From contig JAKQKQ010000228.1 in the NCBI GenBank assembly GCA_029560585.1, positions 1 to 64,000 on the forward strand: a stretch of 64,000 nt of DNA, written 5' to 3'. This DNA is from Verrucomicrobiota bacterium. Its GTDB lineage: Bacteria; Verrucomicrobiota; Verrucomicrobiia; JADLBR01. The notes below the pieces were generated by a model. The model was not told where the DNA came from. It was given only the letters and a program-made list of their open reading frames with translations, and did not search any database. A program made the position numbers and the translations under genes. How positions within the stretch are numbered: the stretch's first letter is position 1; the number at the start of each line of letters is the position of its first letter. Positions 1 through 7,705 of the stretch are shown in pieces.

Positions 1-1
1 A

Positions 2-445
2 CTCGTCGCGCAGCCGGCCGTGGAAGCTCTCCACGAACCCGTTCTGCCACGGGCTGCCCGGATCGATGTAGATGGTCTTGATCCTGTTTTCGGCCAGCCA
101 GCGCTGCAGCTCGTTGGCGATGAACTCCGGGCCGTTGTCGCCGCGCGGGTAGGCCGGCGCCCCGTGCGCCGCGATCGCCCGCTTGAGCCACTCCAGGACG
201 TCGGCAGAGCGAAGGGCCCGGTCGGCCCGCAGCACGTGGCACTCCCGGGTGTATTCGTCCAGGATGGTGAGCGTCTTCAGCGCCCCGCCGCGCACCGTCG
301 CGTCGGCGACGGAGTCCCAGCTCCAGACGTGGCCGCGGTGCTCCGCCTTGGTCGGCAGGCCCAGATAGCGGCATGCCGCACGCCCGGAACACATCCCTTC
401 GGCCACCACCCCCCTGACCGCCTGTCGCCCGTGGGCCGGGCTCAC
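2..445 (-). pseudogene. IS3-family transposase OrfB with internal in-frame deletion, partial
   Basis: Read in the -1 frame relative to OrfA, this is an rve-type integrase core. Visible landmarks are HVWSWDSVAD, LTILDEYTREC, RGDNGPEFIA and PGSPWQNGFVESFHGRLRDE, so the catalytic Asp, Asp and Glu positions are present. However, the start (CSGRACRYLGLP) joins directly to the HVWSWD segment. The roughly 75-80 residues normally between them (the HTH_21 region) are missing without loss of frame. The copy is therefore probably inactive by itself, although the catalytic core could still be translated. The C-terminus runs off the window. Confidence 0.75.
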
Positions 446-708
446 AATTTTTTTTCGCACGCCGCCTCCAGAACCCGGTTCTTGAGCAGCGCGTCGGCCA
501 GCAGCTTCTTGAGCTCCAGGTTCTCCCGCTCCAGCTCCCTGAGCCGCCGGGCCTCCCGGATCTCCATCTGCCCGAACTGCCGCTTCCACCGGTGGAAGCT
601 CACCTCGCTGATGTTGTGGGCCCGGCAGACCTCGGTGATCGCCTTGCCCCCGTCCGCCTCCCGCAGGATGCGGATCTTCTCCTCAGTCGTGTAGCGCTTG
701 CCTTTCAT
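442..708 (-). CDS. IS3-family transposase OrfA
   Basis: An 88-residue protein with an N-terminal helix-turn-helix of the IS3 OrfA type: YTTEEKIRILREADGG, then a recognition helix around VCRAHNISEVSFHRWKRQ. A leucine-rich coiled coil follows (RRLRELERENLELKKLL). These regions bind the IS ends and dimerise. The frame ends just after the codons GAA AAA AAA TTG, so ribosomes can slip back one base on the A8 run into the OrfB frame. That would give the OrfAB fusion which is normally the active transposase. Length is normal for the family. Confidence 0.9.
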   Translation of the reverse strand: MKGKRYTTEEKIRILREADGGKAITEVCRAHNISEVSFHRWKRQFGQMEIREARRLRELERENLELKKLLADALLKNRVLEAACEKKL

Positions 709-770
709 CTCGTCTGGTTCCTCCTCGGCCCCAGACTAACATCTCAGGCGGCTCGAAAAAGCGCGGTCAC

Positions 771-971
771 GTCAGAGCCATCACCGCATCGCAGATACCC
801 GACGTGCTGGAGGAATGGAGGCACCCGGAACATGACGCCTTCCGGCCGCGGAATGCGTGGTCGCTATTCAACGCCTTCACCGGCGTCTACCGCGAAATCA
901 ACCCGCACACGACCCTGCGCAGAGGAGAAGCCCTACACGGCCTCTTCGACGCGGTCGTCGGGATGTCGTGA
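771..971 (+). pseudogene. C-terminal remnant of a DUF932 (phage/plasmid-like) protein
   Basis: An open stretch of 66 codons ends in TGA at 969-971. It carries the ending of the DUF932/TIGR03299 family: FRPRNAWSLFNAFTGVYRE, then INPHTTLRRGEALHGLFDAV. There is no start codon of its own. The frame begins exactly where the IS3 element stops, so the element either interrupted the gene or brought this tail with it. A second, shorter copy of the same tail lies at 56318-56392. DUF932 genes are typical of phages, plasmids and integrated elements. Confidence 0.7.
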
Positions 972-1130
972 AACAAGGGAGAGCCCTTGCACCGCGTGGC
1001 GCGGGGACTTTCCTTTAGATGGCAGCGGCCATTCGAGGGCCTCGCGCATCCACTCCCGTGGGTAGCCCCACATGTCCCGACACAGGCCCCTGGCCCACAG
1101 AACTGCGGCGATCTTCCAGACCTGCGGCAA

Positions 1131-1790
1131 CTACCTGCCCCCGAACTGTTTTGCAACACATCGGCCAAAGAACAGCCGGAAGGCAGCCATGATGAGAATC
1201 GCCGATGCGACGGTCCAGCAACTCACGACGAAAATCTGGCCCGGGATGAAAGTCTGAAACCTCTTCTCGATCAGGCCACCCGACATCACACGACCGCCAT
1301 TGCCTTTCTGGGCCTCGACAAGGTTCACCATGACATGGGCCACGTATTGGCGGGAAAAGAACCCCTCGTAGGAATAGACCCCGGATACCGGCGCGGTGAA
1401 GGTCAGATCGTACTGATACTCGGTCTCGCGTTTCAACTCTTCGTCCGACTTATCCTTGTTTTCCTCGCTCTTCGTGATGGTCAGGATGTTCGCCCCCACC
1501 GCGTGCAGTTTGCTCTTCACCGCGGTATGGAGCACCTTGTCGGCGTAGCCGTCGCAGGTGGTGAACGTGTCCACGTAAACGTTCTTGTTCGCGTACTTGG
1601 TCCAGTCGATCTTGCCAAGGGCCTCATTGAGTCCCCCGAGGAGGAGGACCTCGTGGATCCCGTTGGGACTCACCAGATCGATGGTGTTTTCCATGAGCAG
1701 GCGCGGCTCGTCATCGATGCAACCTGTCAGGGCAACGGTGACCAGTGCAAAGATGGGGAGCCGGACGGATGTTCTCAGATTTGCTTTCAT
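1131..1790 (-). CDS. Putative lipoprotein with C-terminal membrane segment, unknown function
   Basis: A 219-residue protein. The N-terminus is a lipoprotein signal (hydrophobic LPIFALVTVALTGC, with lipobox Cys near residue 24), so lipidation and export are likely. The middle is mixed alpha/beta with a charged stretch near residues 105-120. A second hydrophobic segment (IFVVSCWTVASAILIMAAF) lies close to the C-terminus. That is unusual for a lipoprotein and suggests a second membrane contact. I do not recognise the family. It is divergent from the GAF-phosphatase gene across a 139-bp intergenic region that must hold both promoters. Confidence 0.65.
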   Translation of the reverse strand: MKANLRTSVRLPIFALVTVALTGCIDDEPRLLMENTIDLVSPNGIHEVLLLGGLNEALGKIDWTKYANKNVYVDTFTTCDGYADKVLHTAVKSKLHAVGANILTITKSEENKDKSDEELKRETEYQYDLTFTAPVSGVYSYEGFFSRQYVAHVMVNLVEAQKGNGGRVMSGGLIEKRFQTFIPGQIFVVSCWTVASAILIMAAFRLFFGRCVAKQFGGR

Positions 1791-1929
1791 ATGTGTGCTT
1801 CTACCTGCCCCCTAATCGTCGGCCGGGGCGAGCTGATTGCGTGATATTCAAAGCTTTAGACTTGGTTCGACCACAAATGACTGGTATCATCGTTGCGTCC
1901 GACGAGAGAATCAGCAATGAGAGGGTGCC

Positions 1930-3207
1930 ATGACACGCCAACGCCAGAAAAAGGACCGCAACAACACACTGGTTGAGGCCGCGAGCCACCTGGGGCGTGC
2001 AACAAATTTAGAGGAACTCATCGACTGGTTGCTGTCGGCCGTATGCCGACAATTCCGGTGCAAGGCGTGCTCGATCTCCACGGTGGACGAGGCCACGGGC
2101 GATCTCTTGCTTCGAAGTTCAGAGCCCGATTTGCGCGATGGTCCGCCCATCCGAATACCGAGGGGAAAGGGTATAGCGGGCAGGGTTTTCGCCACCGGAG
2201 AACCGGACAACACCGCAGATGCGGGGGCTGATCCCGAGCACTACACCAAGGTACAAGAGCGGGCACGATCTGGCACTCGAGCCATGATGACGGTGCCGCT
2301 GATGGACGGGAACCGGCGGCTCGGGGTGGCACAAGCCCTTAACCCAATTGGCCGAGGCCGTCGCAAGTTCCGACCGAAAGAACTTGAGATCTTCGAGGCC
2401 TTTGCCGGGCTGGCAGGGGTCACGTTGTGTCGGATCGAGCATCAGCGTCAGGAGATCCGGAATGCCGAGTTGCGTCGAGAATTGCGAATCGCCGCAGAAC
2501 TGGTCGAAGGGATTCTGCCACCGAAGGCCGGGGTCTTCGCCGGGATCGGCTACAGGGCGTTCGTGCTACAGGCCAACACCGTCGGGGGGGACTTCTTCAT
2601 CGCGGAGGAGACCGCCAGCGGAATCCGATTCTTCGCCCTGGGCGACGTCTGCGGACACGGGATCCCGGCGGCCATCGACATGGCCCGTGTGTCCACCGTG
2701 ATCCACGGGCGCTTGCCAGAATTGGATCGCATGGGGCTGGCACCCTGGACCTCCAGCCTGAACGACGTGCTGCAAGGTATGGTTCAACAGTGCCGATTCA
2801 CCGCCGCCATTTTCTTGGCAATCGGGCCGAAGACCGTCGAGCTTGTCATCGCCGGCCACCGGCCACCGCTCCTGTGGCTTCGGCCCGATGGCACTACACT
2901 GGGTCTAATTCCCCAGAATCCACCGCTCGGCGTGCGCTCAAGCACTACCTGGAGTGCCCTATCGGTTCCTCGCAAGACTTTCCACACGTGCCTTATGATG
3001 TCTGATGGGATTTTCGAGCGCCGGAATACAAGCGGCCAGTTCTTCGAGGACTTTGCCTGGCCCCTTCCCTCCAGAGACCGCACTCCGACCGTCGAAGACT
3101 TCGAAGCATTTCTGGATGTGTTTCAGGATTTCGCGGCTGGAGGCGCGCTACAAGACGATGCAACCGCCCTCTGGATATCGGTTGAGCCGTCGGACCCCGC
3201 CGGGTAA
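1930..3207 (+). CDS. GAF domain - SpoIIE/RsbU-type PP2C phosphatase
   Basis: A 425-residue cytoplasmic protein. An N-terminal GAF domain (about residues 15-165) is followed by a short coiled linker and a PPM phosphatase domain of the SpoIIE/RsbU class (about 190-420). Metal-binding signatures are visible: GGDFF near 217, GDVCGHGIPAAI near 238, and a late Asp in LQDDATALWI. Proteins of this type dephosphorylate anti-sigma-antagonist or other phosphoproteins in response to a GAF-sensed ligand. A GAGAGGG sequence precedes ATG 1930. It is followed by the FHA-cyclase gene on the same strand, which suggests a shared signalling role. Confidence 0.85.
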   Translation: MTRQRQKKDRNNTLVEAASHLGRATNLEELIDWLLSAVCRQFRCKACSISTVDEATGDLLLRSSEPDLRDGPPIRIPRGKGIAGRVFATGEPDNTADAGADPEHYTKVQERARSGTRAMMTVPLMDGNRRLGVAQALNPIGRGRRKFRPKELEIFEAFAGLAGVTLCRIEHQRQEIRNAELRRELRIAAELVEGILPPKAGVFAGIGYRAFVLQANTVGGDFFIAEETASGIRFFALGDVCGHGIPAAIDMARVSTVIHGRLPELDRMGLAPWTSSLNDVLQGMVQQCRFTAAIFLAIGPKTVELVIAGHRPPLLWLRPDGTTLGLIPQNPPLGVRSSTTWSALSVPRKTFHTCLMMSDGIFERRNTSGQFFEDFAWPLPSRDRTPTVEDFEAFLDVFQDFAAGGALQDDATALWISVEPSDPAG

Positions 3208-3293
3208 GTCCTTCACGGATTTCCCTTGTGCGCCAGTAGACCGCCAATAGTCTATGCATCATCGGCTCAACGACAGGGCGATCGACGCAGGGC

Positions 3294-4169
3294 ATGGCAA
3301 CAAGTCGCACCCAAATAGAATGGGCTTGTCTCATCACCGACGGTGGTACCCCCGCAACTATCCTAGATGAATTCAGGATAGGCCGCGATCGAACGAACGA
3401 CCTCCAAGTGGACTGTGCCGACGTTTCCCGCCACCACGCCATCATCCGCCGACATGGCCGAAACGAATACCGGATCTTCGACCAGAACAGCACCAACGGC
3501 GTCCGCGTAAACGGCGCGCTCCTCGCCCGCCCAAGACGCTTGGCGGACGGTGATCGTATCACTATCGGCAGGGCGTGCTTCCGTTTCCGCCAATCCAGCA
3601 GCGAAGATCGAAAAGGGCCATCTTCATCCGCCGCCGGATCCCAGATCACAGAAAGGCACATCGAAACCCATGCCTGCTGGTTGCTTATCGCCGATATCGA
3701 AGGCTACACGAAACTCAACCAACACCAGCCTCCCGCGAATGTCCGCCGTCTTTTCGAATCTTGGATCAGGCGAAGCGATAGTATTCTCGAAGAGCATGAT
3801 GGCGTCTTGATCAAGTTGACCGGCGATGGCTTCCTCGCCTACTGGCACGATCACCCAGATGTCCGGCCCGGCATCGCCGCCGCCCTCGAAAAGCTGCGTG
3901 AGTTCCAGAAAGAAGAAGACCCGAAATTCCGAATTGCCGTCCACCTGGGTACCGCTTCCTTCGCCGGTCGCGTCGGTGGCGATTTCATGATCATGAGCCC
4001 AGATGTGATTTTCGTCTTCCGCATGGAGATGCTCGCCAAGGCTTTGCGCGCCCCCCGCATCATCAGCGCCCCCGTCGCCCGCATCCTAAAACACCACATG
4101 CCCGTCAGATATCTTGGCACACGCTCCGTCCACGGCTTCGGTCGCAAATTCGGCTTCCACGCCTTTTGA
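3294..4169 (+). CDS. FHA domain - class III nucleotidyl cyclase homology protein
   Basis: A 291-residue soluble protein. The FHA domain is at about 15-100 (FRIGRDRTNDLQV, VSRHHAII, DQNSTNGVRVNG), with the Arg, Ser and His of phosphothreonine recognition. A class III cyclase homology domain follows (about 125-290). Both metal-binding Asp positions look present (LLIADIEGYTKL and LTGDGFLAYW). The Asn that normally lies four residues before the catalytic Arg appears to be Ile (DVIFVFRME), so activity is uncertain. It could be a cyclase, a nucleotide sensor or a scaffold docking on a phosphorylated kinase. Confidence 0.8.
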   Translation: MATSRTQIEWACLITDGGTPATILDEFRIGRDRTNDLQVDCADVSRHHAIIRRHGRNEYRIFDQNSTNGVRVNGALLARPRRLADGDRITIGRACFRFRQSSSEDRKGPSSSAAGSQITERHIETHACWLLIADIEGYTKLNQHQPPANVRRLFESWIRRSDSILEEHDGVLIKLTGDGFLAYWHDHPDVRPGIAAALEKLREFQKEEDPKFRIAVHLGTASFAGRVGGDFMIMSPDVIFVFRMEMLAKALRAPRIISAPVARILKHHMPVRYLGTRSVHGFGRKFGFHAF

Positions 4170-4531
4170 TCCGCGGAACGTGTAACTGGTCCACAGGGTG
4201 CAGAATCCTAACCCCGCAGCACAACCGCTTTGTCCATCGCCATGCTGCCCGCCTCCAATCCGACCTGCGCCCCTTCGCTAGTGCCTGTCAGTAAGCCTTG
4301 ATCTACTGGCGACGCTCGTCCTACCGACAACCCGTCGTCCGCACACGTCCCGCGCGAACAGCGCCACGGGGCCATAAACGCGCTGCAAGAGCCGCCCAAT
4401 ATCCGGCTCAATATATCCTGCTTCCCCCTGCCTTTCATTTCCGATACACGTTTCTCAAGGAGATGCTCGTTTCCGGGTGTTGGCACTGAGGTCGTGCGCA
4501 CGGCGCCCGCAGAACGGTTTCCTGTCACCGC
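4170..4531. other. 362-bp intergenic stretch with a doubtful minus-strand ORF
   Basis: No gene can be supported here. A minus-strand frame (4208-4636, 142 codons) starts with a signal-like hydrophobic run ending in AGC. Its N-terminus lies antisense to the clearly real zinc ribbon of the next gene, and its tail is low in recognisable features. No terminator or promoter is evident. Confidence 0.4.
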
Positions 4532-5734
4532 ATGCCGTTGAACGTCTGCGCAGCCTGCAATCACGCATACAACAGCGATGAGGGAGATCGCTGTCCCAAG
4601 TGCGGGCACGATGTGCGCGGGCGCGATTCCCATCACGATGGCTCTGAATTAACAACGCTCCTGATCGAGCCATGGGGTTTGGTGAAGCGGCTCTCACCAG
4701 TGTCATCATCGGCCCTTTCCAGGGTATTCAGGGGTGAGATGGGAGGGCGCGACGTGTGCGTCAAGGTGCCCCCTGCTTCACGGAGCACGGCGGGCCGCGC
4801 CGTCCAACACTCCCTCGGATACTATCGGCAAGAGTGGTATTCTGAAACACGTGCCTTCGCGTGGAGTGGCATGATTGAGGAGGATTTGCCAGCGGATGTC
4901 TGTGGACGCCTGATCGCGGCACAGGCCGCGATCCTCAAACGCGTCGGCCCACACTGGAACCACGAGCCCATTGGGCTCGGGAACGCCACGATTGATGGGT
5001 CCGCCTGTCCCGTATTGCTCATGAATGCCTATCAGGGTCAGACCTTGAACAGTTTCGCCCCCGAGAGACGACGAGAGATCTTCCCAACCCTCCTGCCCGC
5101 GCTTTGGGACGCATTGAGCCATTGCCCCCATGGCGATCTCAAGGATGACTCCATTTTCTTAGACTCCGGGGAAAGATTCTTCCGCATCCTCGATCCGGGC
5201 TCGCTGGTGAGGGACGACCGCCCGGGACCAACGCGCTCCAATAACTTCGAACTCCGCTTTGCGACCAACCTGGCACACTACCCCGTGCTTTGCCCCGAGT
5301 TCGGTCCCGGGCCACCTCGGGCTTTTTCGGGCACCCTTTACGATCTACTACTACACCGCGGTGGGGGACCGTTCTTCATGGACTTGCCCTTCGACTGCGT
5401 CGCGGAACGCACGGATTCTTCTGCCCGACCCTCGGCGAGCGACCTTCTGGCCCTAGGCCTGATATACCTGTCATATCTTGCCCCAAATGCTCTTGAACCA
5501 CTCAAAGCCGTCTTCGGCCCACATCCCATGTGGTCGTTTATGGGATTCGATGCCCCCGCGGGCTGGCCCAAGATGCGACTGCGGTTACTCTCTGCCCTGC
5601 AGGGCGGGTTGCTGGAGGATCTGCTGCCCTCCTCCCAAGCGCGACCCGGCCAACGCGAACTCTGCATTCGGCTCCTGACGCTCCGTATCGATTGCCAGGA
5701 AACACTCATGACGCTCGTGCAGCAGGCGGCATGA
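4532..5734 (+). CDS. Zinc-ribbon protein with degenerate protein-kinase-like domain
   Basis: A 400-residue protein. It opens with a four-cysteine zinc ribbon (CAACNHAYNSDEGDRCPKC). The rest resembles a protein kinase fold with altered catalytic motifs: a VCVKVP strand supplying a possible lysine, HGDLKDDSIFLD in place of HRDxKxxN, and ILDPGS in place of DFG. The Asn of the catalytic loop is a Ser and the DFG Phe is Pro. This is probably a pseudokinase that binds a partner or a substrate, though weak activity cannot be excluded. No clear ribosome binding site precedes ATG 4532. It converges on the anti-sigma gene with a 51-bp gap. Confidence 0.65.
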   Translation: MPLNVCAACNHAYNSDEGDRCPKCGHDVRGRDSHHDGSELTTLLIEPWGLVKRLSPVSSSALSRVFRGEMGGRDVCVKVPPASRSTAGRAVQHSLGYYRQEWYSETRAFAWSGMIEEDLPADVCGRLIAAQAAILKRVGPHWNHEPIGLGNATIDGSACPVLLMNAYQGQTLNSFAPERRREIFPTLLPALWDALSHCPHGDLKDDSIFLDSGERFFRILDPGSLVRDDRPGPTRSNNFELRFATNLAHYPVLCPEFGPGPPRAFSGTLYDLLLHRGGGPFFMDLPFDCVAERTDSSARPSASDLLALGLIYLSYLAPNALEPLKAVFGPHPMWSFMGFDAPAGWPKMRLRLLSALQGGLLEDLLPSSQARPGQRELCIRLLTLRIDCQETLMTLVQQAA

Positions 5735-5785
5735 ATCCAATTTGCGGCGATCCCGCAGAACGCGGTCCACTGACCACATCGATGC

Positions 5786-6769
5786 TCAGTTGGCGAGGCC
5801 GCCCTCGATGGCCTCCCGCTTTGCGCGGACCCGCTCGTCGGCGAGGACATCGGGCGGGGATGCCAGTATCAGCATGAGTGCGTCAGCGGGCCTCCCGGCC
5901 GCCTTGATCCGCGCGACCTGTTCCAAGAGAGTATCGACGGATCGCAAGGGTGCCGGGCCATCCGAGGCATCGGTTACCACTAGAAACTCTCGCGTCGCCT
6001 TCGCGGCCGGAACACCGGACACCGGCTCGACCGTCAGCCGGTAGCGCACCCCCGGTTGGAGCGGCTTCGAGTCCAGCCCGGAAAACGGCATCGGAGATCG
6101 CGACACGATCGCTGTGGTCGAGGGCGGCGGGGCGGAACCCGGATCAGCCAATTCGATTCGAACCCGACAATCCCCGGAAGTGGGCAGCCGCCAGACAAAC
6201 CAGGGCCGCGTGAAACCCGTGGTATCGCCCGGTGCCATAAGCCCAAGCTGCTCCCCCGCATCTTGCCCCTGGGTTCTTTTTCCCACCCTGTAACCCGCCA
6301 CGTCTTCTAGTTGACCTTGGAATACGCGCCCCGACAACTTCACCGAATCTCGGCCTGTCCCATCTCCAGCACCCGCGACCATCCCCGGCTGTTGCTCCCC
6401 AGAACACCACCAGAATGCGCTGGTCGCCAAAATGAGGACCGCCGCGCCCGCCAAGGCCACCCGAGGCACCCATGTCGGAAGCGCTCCGCCGGCCCCCCTC
6501 CCACGCCGCCGCTTCCCCATCTCTCGCGACACGGTTTCTCGAACCCGATCAAGCCTTGCCACGACATGCCCAGGGATTTTGTCGCTCCGCGGCGACGGCT
6601 TCACCCGCGATGTGTACGCGCGGGATACGACGCTCGCCACCGCCCGTAGACGTTTCAACTCCTCGCCGGCATCCGAGTCACGGAGAAGCAAGAGTCGCAA
6701 GCGCAGTCGGTCCAACCAACCCGTCTCACCCAAGGCTGCCTTAGCCAGCAATTCTCCGCGATCTCTCAT
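5786..6769 (-). CDS. Membrane anti-sigma-factor-like protein
   Basis: A 327-residue single-pass protein. A basic cytoplasmic N-terminus of about 100 residues is followed by one transmembrane helix (VALAGAAVLILATSAFWW, about 104-121) and a periplasmic part of about 200 residues. The periplasmic part includes a beta-rich segment with Pro-rich linker. It begins 10 bp after an ECF sigma factor gene on the same strand and has a GGGGG motif 5 bp before its ATG. This arrangement is that of a regulatory anti-sigma partner. No zinc-binding HxxxCxxC motif is present, so it is not a canonical ZAS anti-sigma factor. Confidence 0.65.
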   Translation of the reverse strand: MRDRGELLAKAALGETGWLDRLRLRLLLLRDSDAGEELKRLRAVASVVSRAYTSRVKPSPRSDKIPGHVVARLDRVRETVSREMGKRRRGRGAGGALPTWVPRVALAGAAVLILATSAFWWCSGEQQPGMVAGAGDGTGRDSVKLSGRVFQGQLEDVAGYRVGKRTQGQDAGEQLGLMAPGDTTGFTRPWFVWRLPTSGDCRVRIELADPGSAPPPSTTAIVSRSPMPFSGLDSKPLQPGVRYRLTVEPVSGVPAAKATREFLVVTDASDGPAPLRSVDTLLEQVARIKAAGRPADALMLILASPPDVLADERVRAKREAIEGGLAN

Positions 6770-6779
6770 GTGATCCCCC

Positions 6780-7355
6780 CTATGTGCCTCCGCGCAACCG
6801 TCGAAGGTTCGGCCTAAGCACCAAGAAAGCCCTCCTGAAGCGGCTCAATACCGTGCCCAGTGGCATGCGGCGCTTGCGAGCGATCTGGCTCGTGGTCAGC
6901 CCCAGCACGAACCGGTCTTGGAACAGTTCCGGGTCCGGGGACGGCAATCGCCCGATGATGCCCAGCAACTCCTCCAAGCTGAACTCCGGACAGTCCGGTT
7001 CGGCAAACCGAACATCCGGCGAGTGCCCCTTCTCGGGCTCACGCTCTTCGGGTCGACGCATCCGATAACGGATGTAGTCCACCACACGATTCCTGGCGAT
7101 CGCCTTGGTCACATTAACCAGATCGTCAAAGGACCGAATATTATTGAAGGAATTTGTGGTCGGTCGCAGGACCTGCGGAACGACCTCATCCGCAAGGATA
7201 TCCGCGGCAATATCGTCGATATCGTGCGTCTCGGGGAACATCAGTTTTGAGCGGATTACCCCCACCGCCGCCCGCCAAAGAATCGGGTAGGCCGCTTCCC
7301 AAGCGGTTTGCTCGTTGGCGCGCAGCGCCTTCAAGCTCGGCAGCCCATCGTCCAC
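6780..7355 (-). CDS. ECF-type RNA polymerase sigma factor
   Basis: A 191-residue protein with region 2 (AWEAAYPILWRAAVGVI to RNRVVDYIRYRMRR) and a region 4 helix-turn-helix (GLTTSQIARKRRMPLGTVLS). The size and the lack of regions 1 and 3 match the ECF family. The start is GTG at 7355. An insertion of about 40 residues between the two sigma regions is acidic. It is cotranscribed with the downstream membrane protein. The divergent 7706-12718 operon starts 350 bp away, so this sigma factor may control it. No consensus ECF promoter was identified with confidence. Confidence 0.85.
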   Translation of the reverse strand: MDDGLPSLKALRANEQTAWEAAYPILWRAAVGVIRSKLMFPETHDIDDIAADILADEVVPQVLRPTTNSFNNIRSFDDLVNVTKAIARNRVVDYIRYRMRRPEEREPEKGHSPDVRFAEPDCPEFSLEELLGIIGRLPSPDPELFQDRFVLGLTTSQIARKRRMPLGTVLSRFRRAFLVLRPNLRRLRGGT

Positions 7356-7705
7356 TCGCTCTAGTCATTAGTCCAAGTCCCAGAAGAGTCACGTCATTTC
7401 CGTGGCGCCCATATCACATAGGCCCAAACTGTCATCACCCCCTCCGCCCCTGGGTCCGAACTCGCTCACGGCATGCGCCACGGCTGCATGAAAAAACACG
7501 GCCACTCAAGAATCCTGCATTGTCACACCGCCGCCCAACGATTACCGTATCGATGCGCGCCGAAAGCAGTCTTGTTTCGGATGTGAAGAACATGGGGACC
7601 ATAGGATCCGGGCCGACCGGCCGCGCCGACAGAGTATTTTTCCTTGGCTATAAGAACGGCACGCATACGATTAACTTCAGAACAGTATCCATGGGAGGTT
7701 CTGCG
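7356..7705. promoter_or_regulatory. Divergent intergenic region, sigma factor / vWA-FHA operon
   Basis: This 350-bp stretch separates the minus-strand sigma/anti-sigma genes from the plus-strand six-gene operon, so it should contain both promoters. A plus-strand frame stays open through it, but its sequence is not protein-like and it lies antisense to the sigma gene further upstream. GGAGG at 7693-7697 is well placed for the ATG at 7706 and fixes that start. I see no convincing -35/-10 pair or operator. Confidence 0.6.

Larger units (their letters stand above)
1..770 (-). mobile_element. IS3-family insertion sequence, cut by the window edge
   Basis: Two consecutive minus-strand frames encode the usual IS3 pair: a helix-turn-helix OrfA and a DDE integrase-core OrfB. 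They are joined by an A-run at 455-448 that suits -1 frameshifting. The upstream end of the element lies near position 770, where the reading frame of a DUF932 gene resumes on the plus strand. I placed that end from the resumption of coding sequence and did not find a confirmed terminal inverted repeat. The other end lies beyond base 1. Confidence 0.8.

Noticed and set aside
20-694. Long plus-strand frame over the IS3 element
   Set aside because: It is antisense to clear OrfA/OrfB coding sequence and has no protein-like motif.
4208-4636. Minus-strand lipoprotein-like frame
   Set aside because: The signal-like part is antisense to a real zinc ribbon, and the remainder shows no conserved features.
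7154-7705. Upstream extension of the vWA-FHA gene
   Set aside because: It runs antisense to the sigma factor, lacks a ribosome binding site, and GGAGG plus a signal peptide place the start at 7706.
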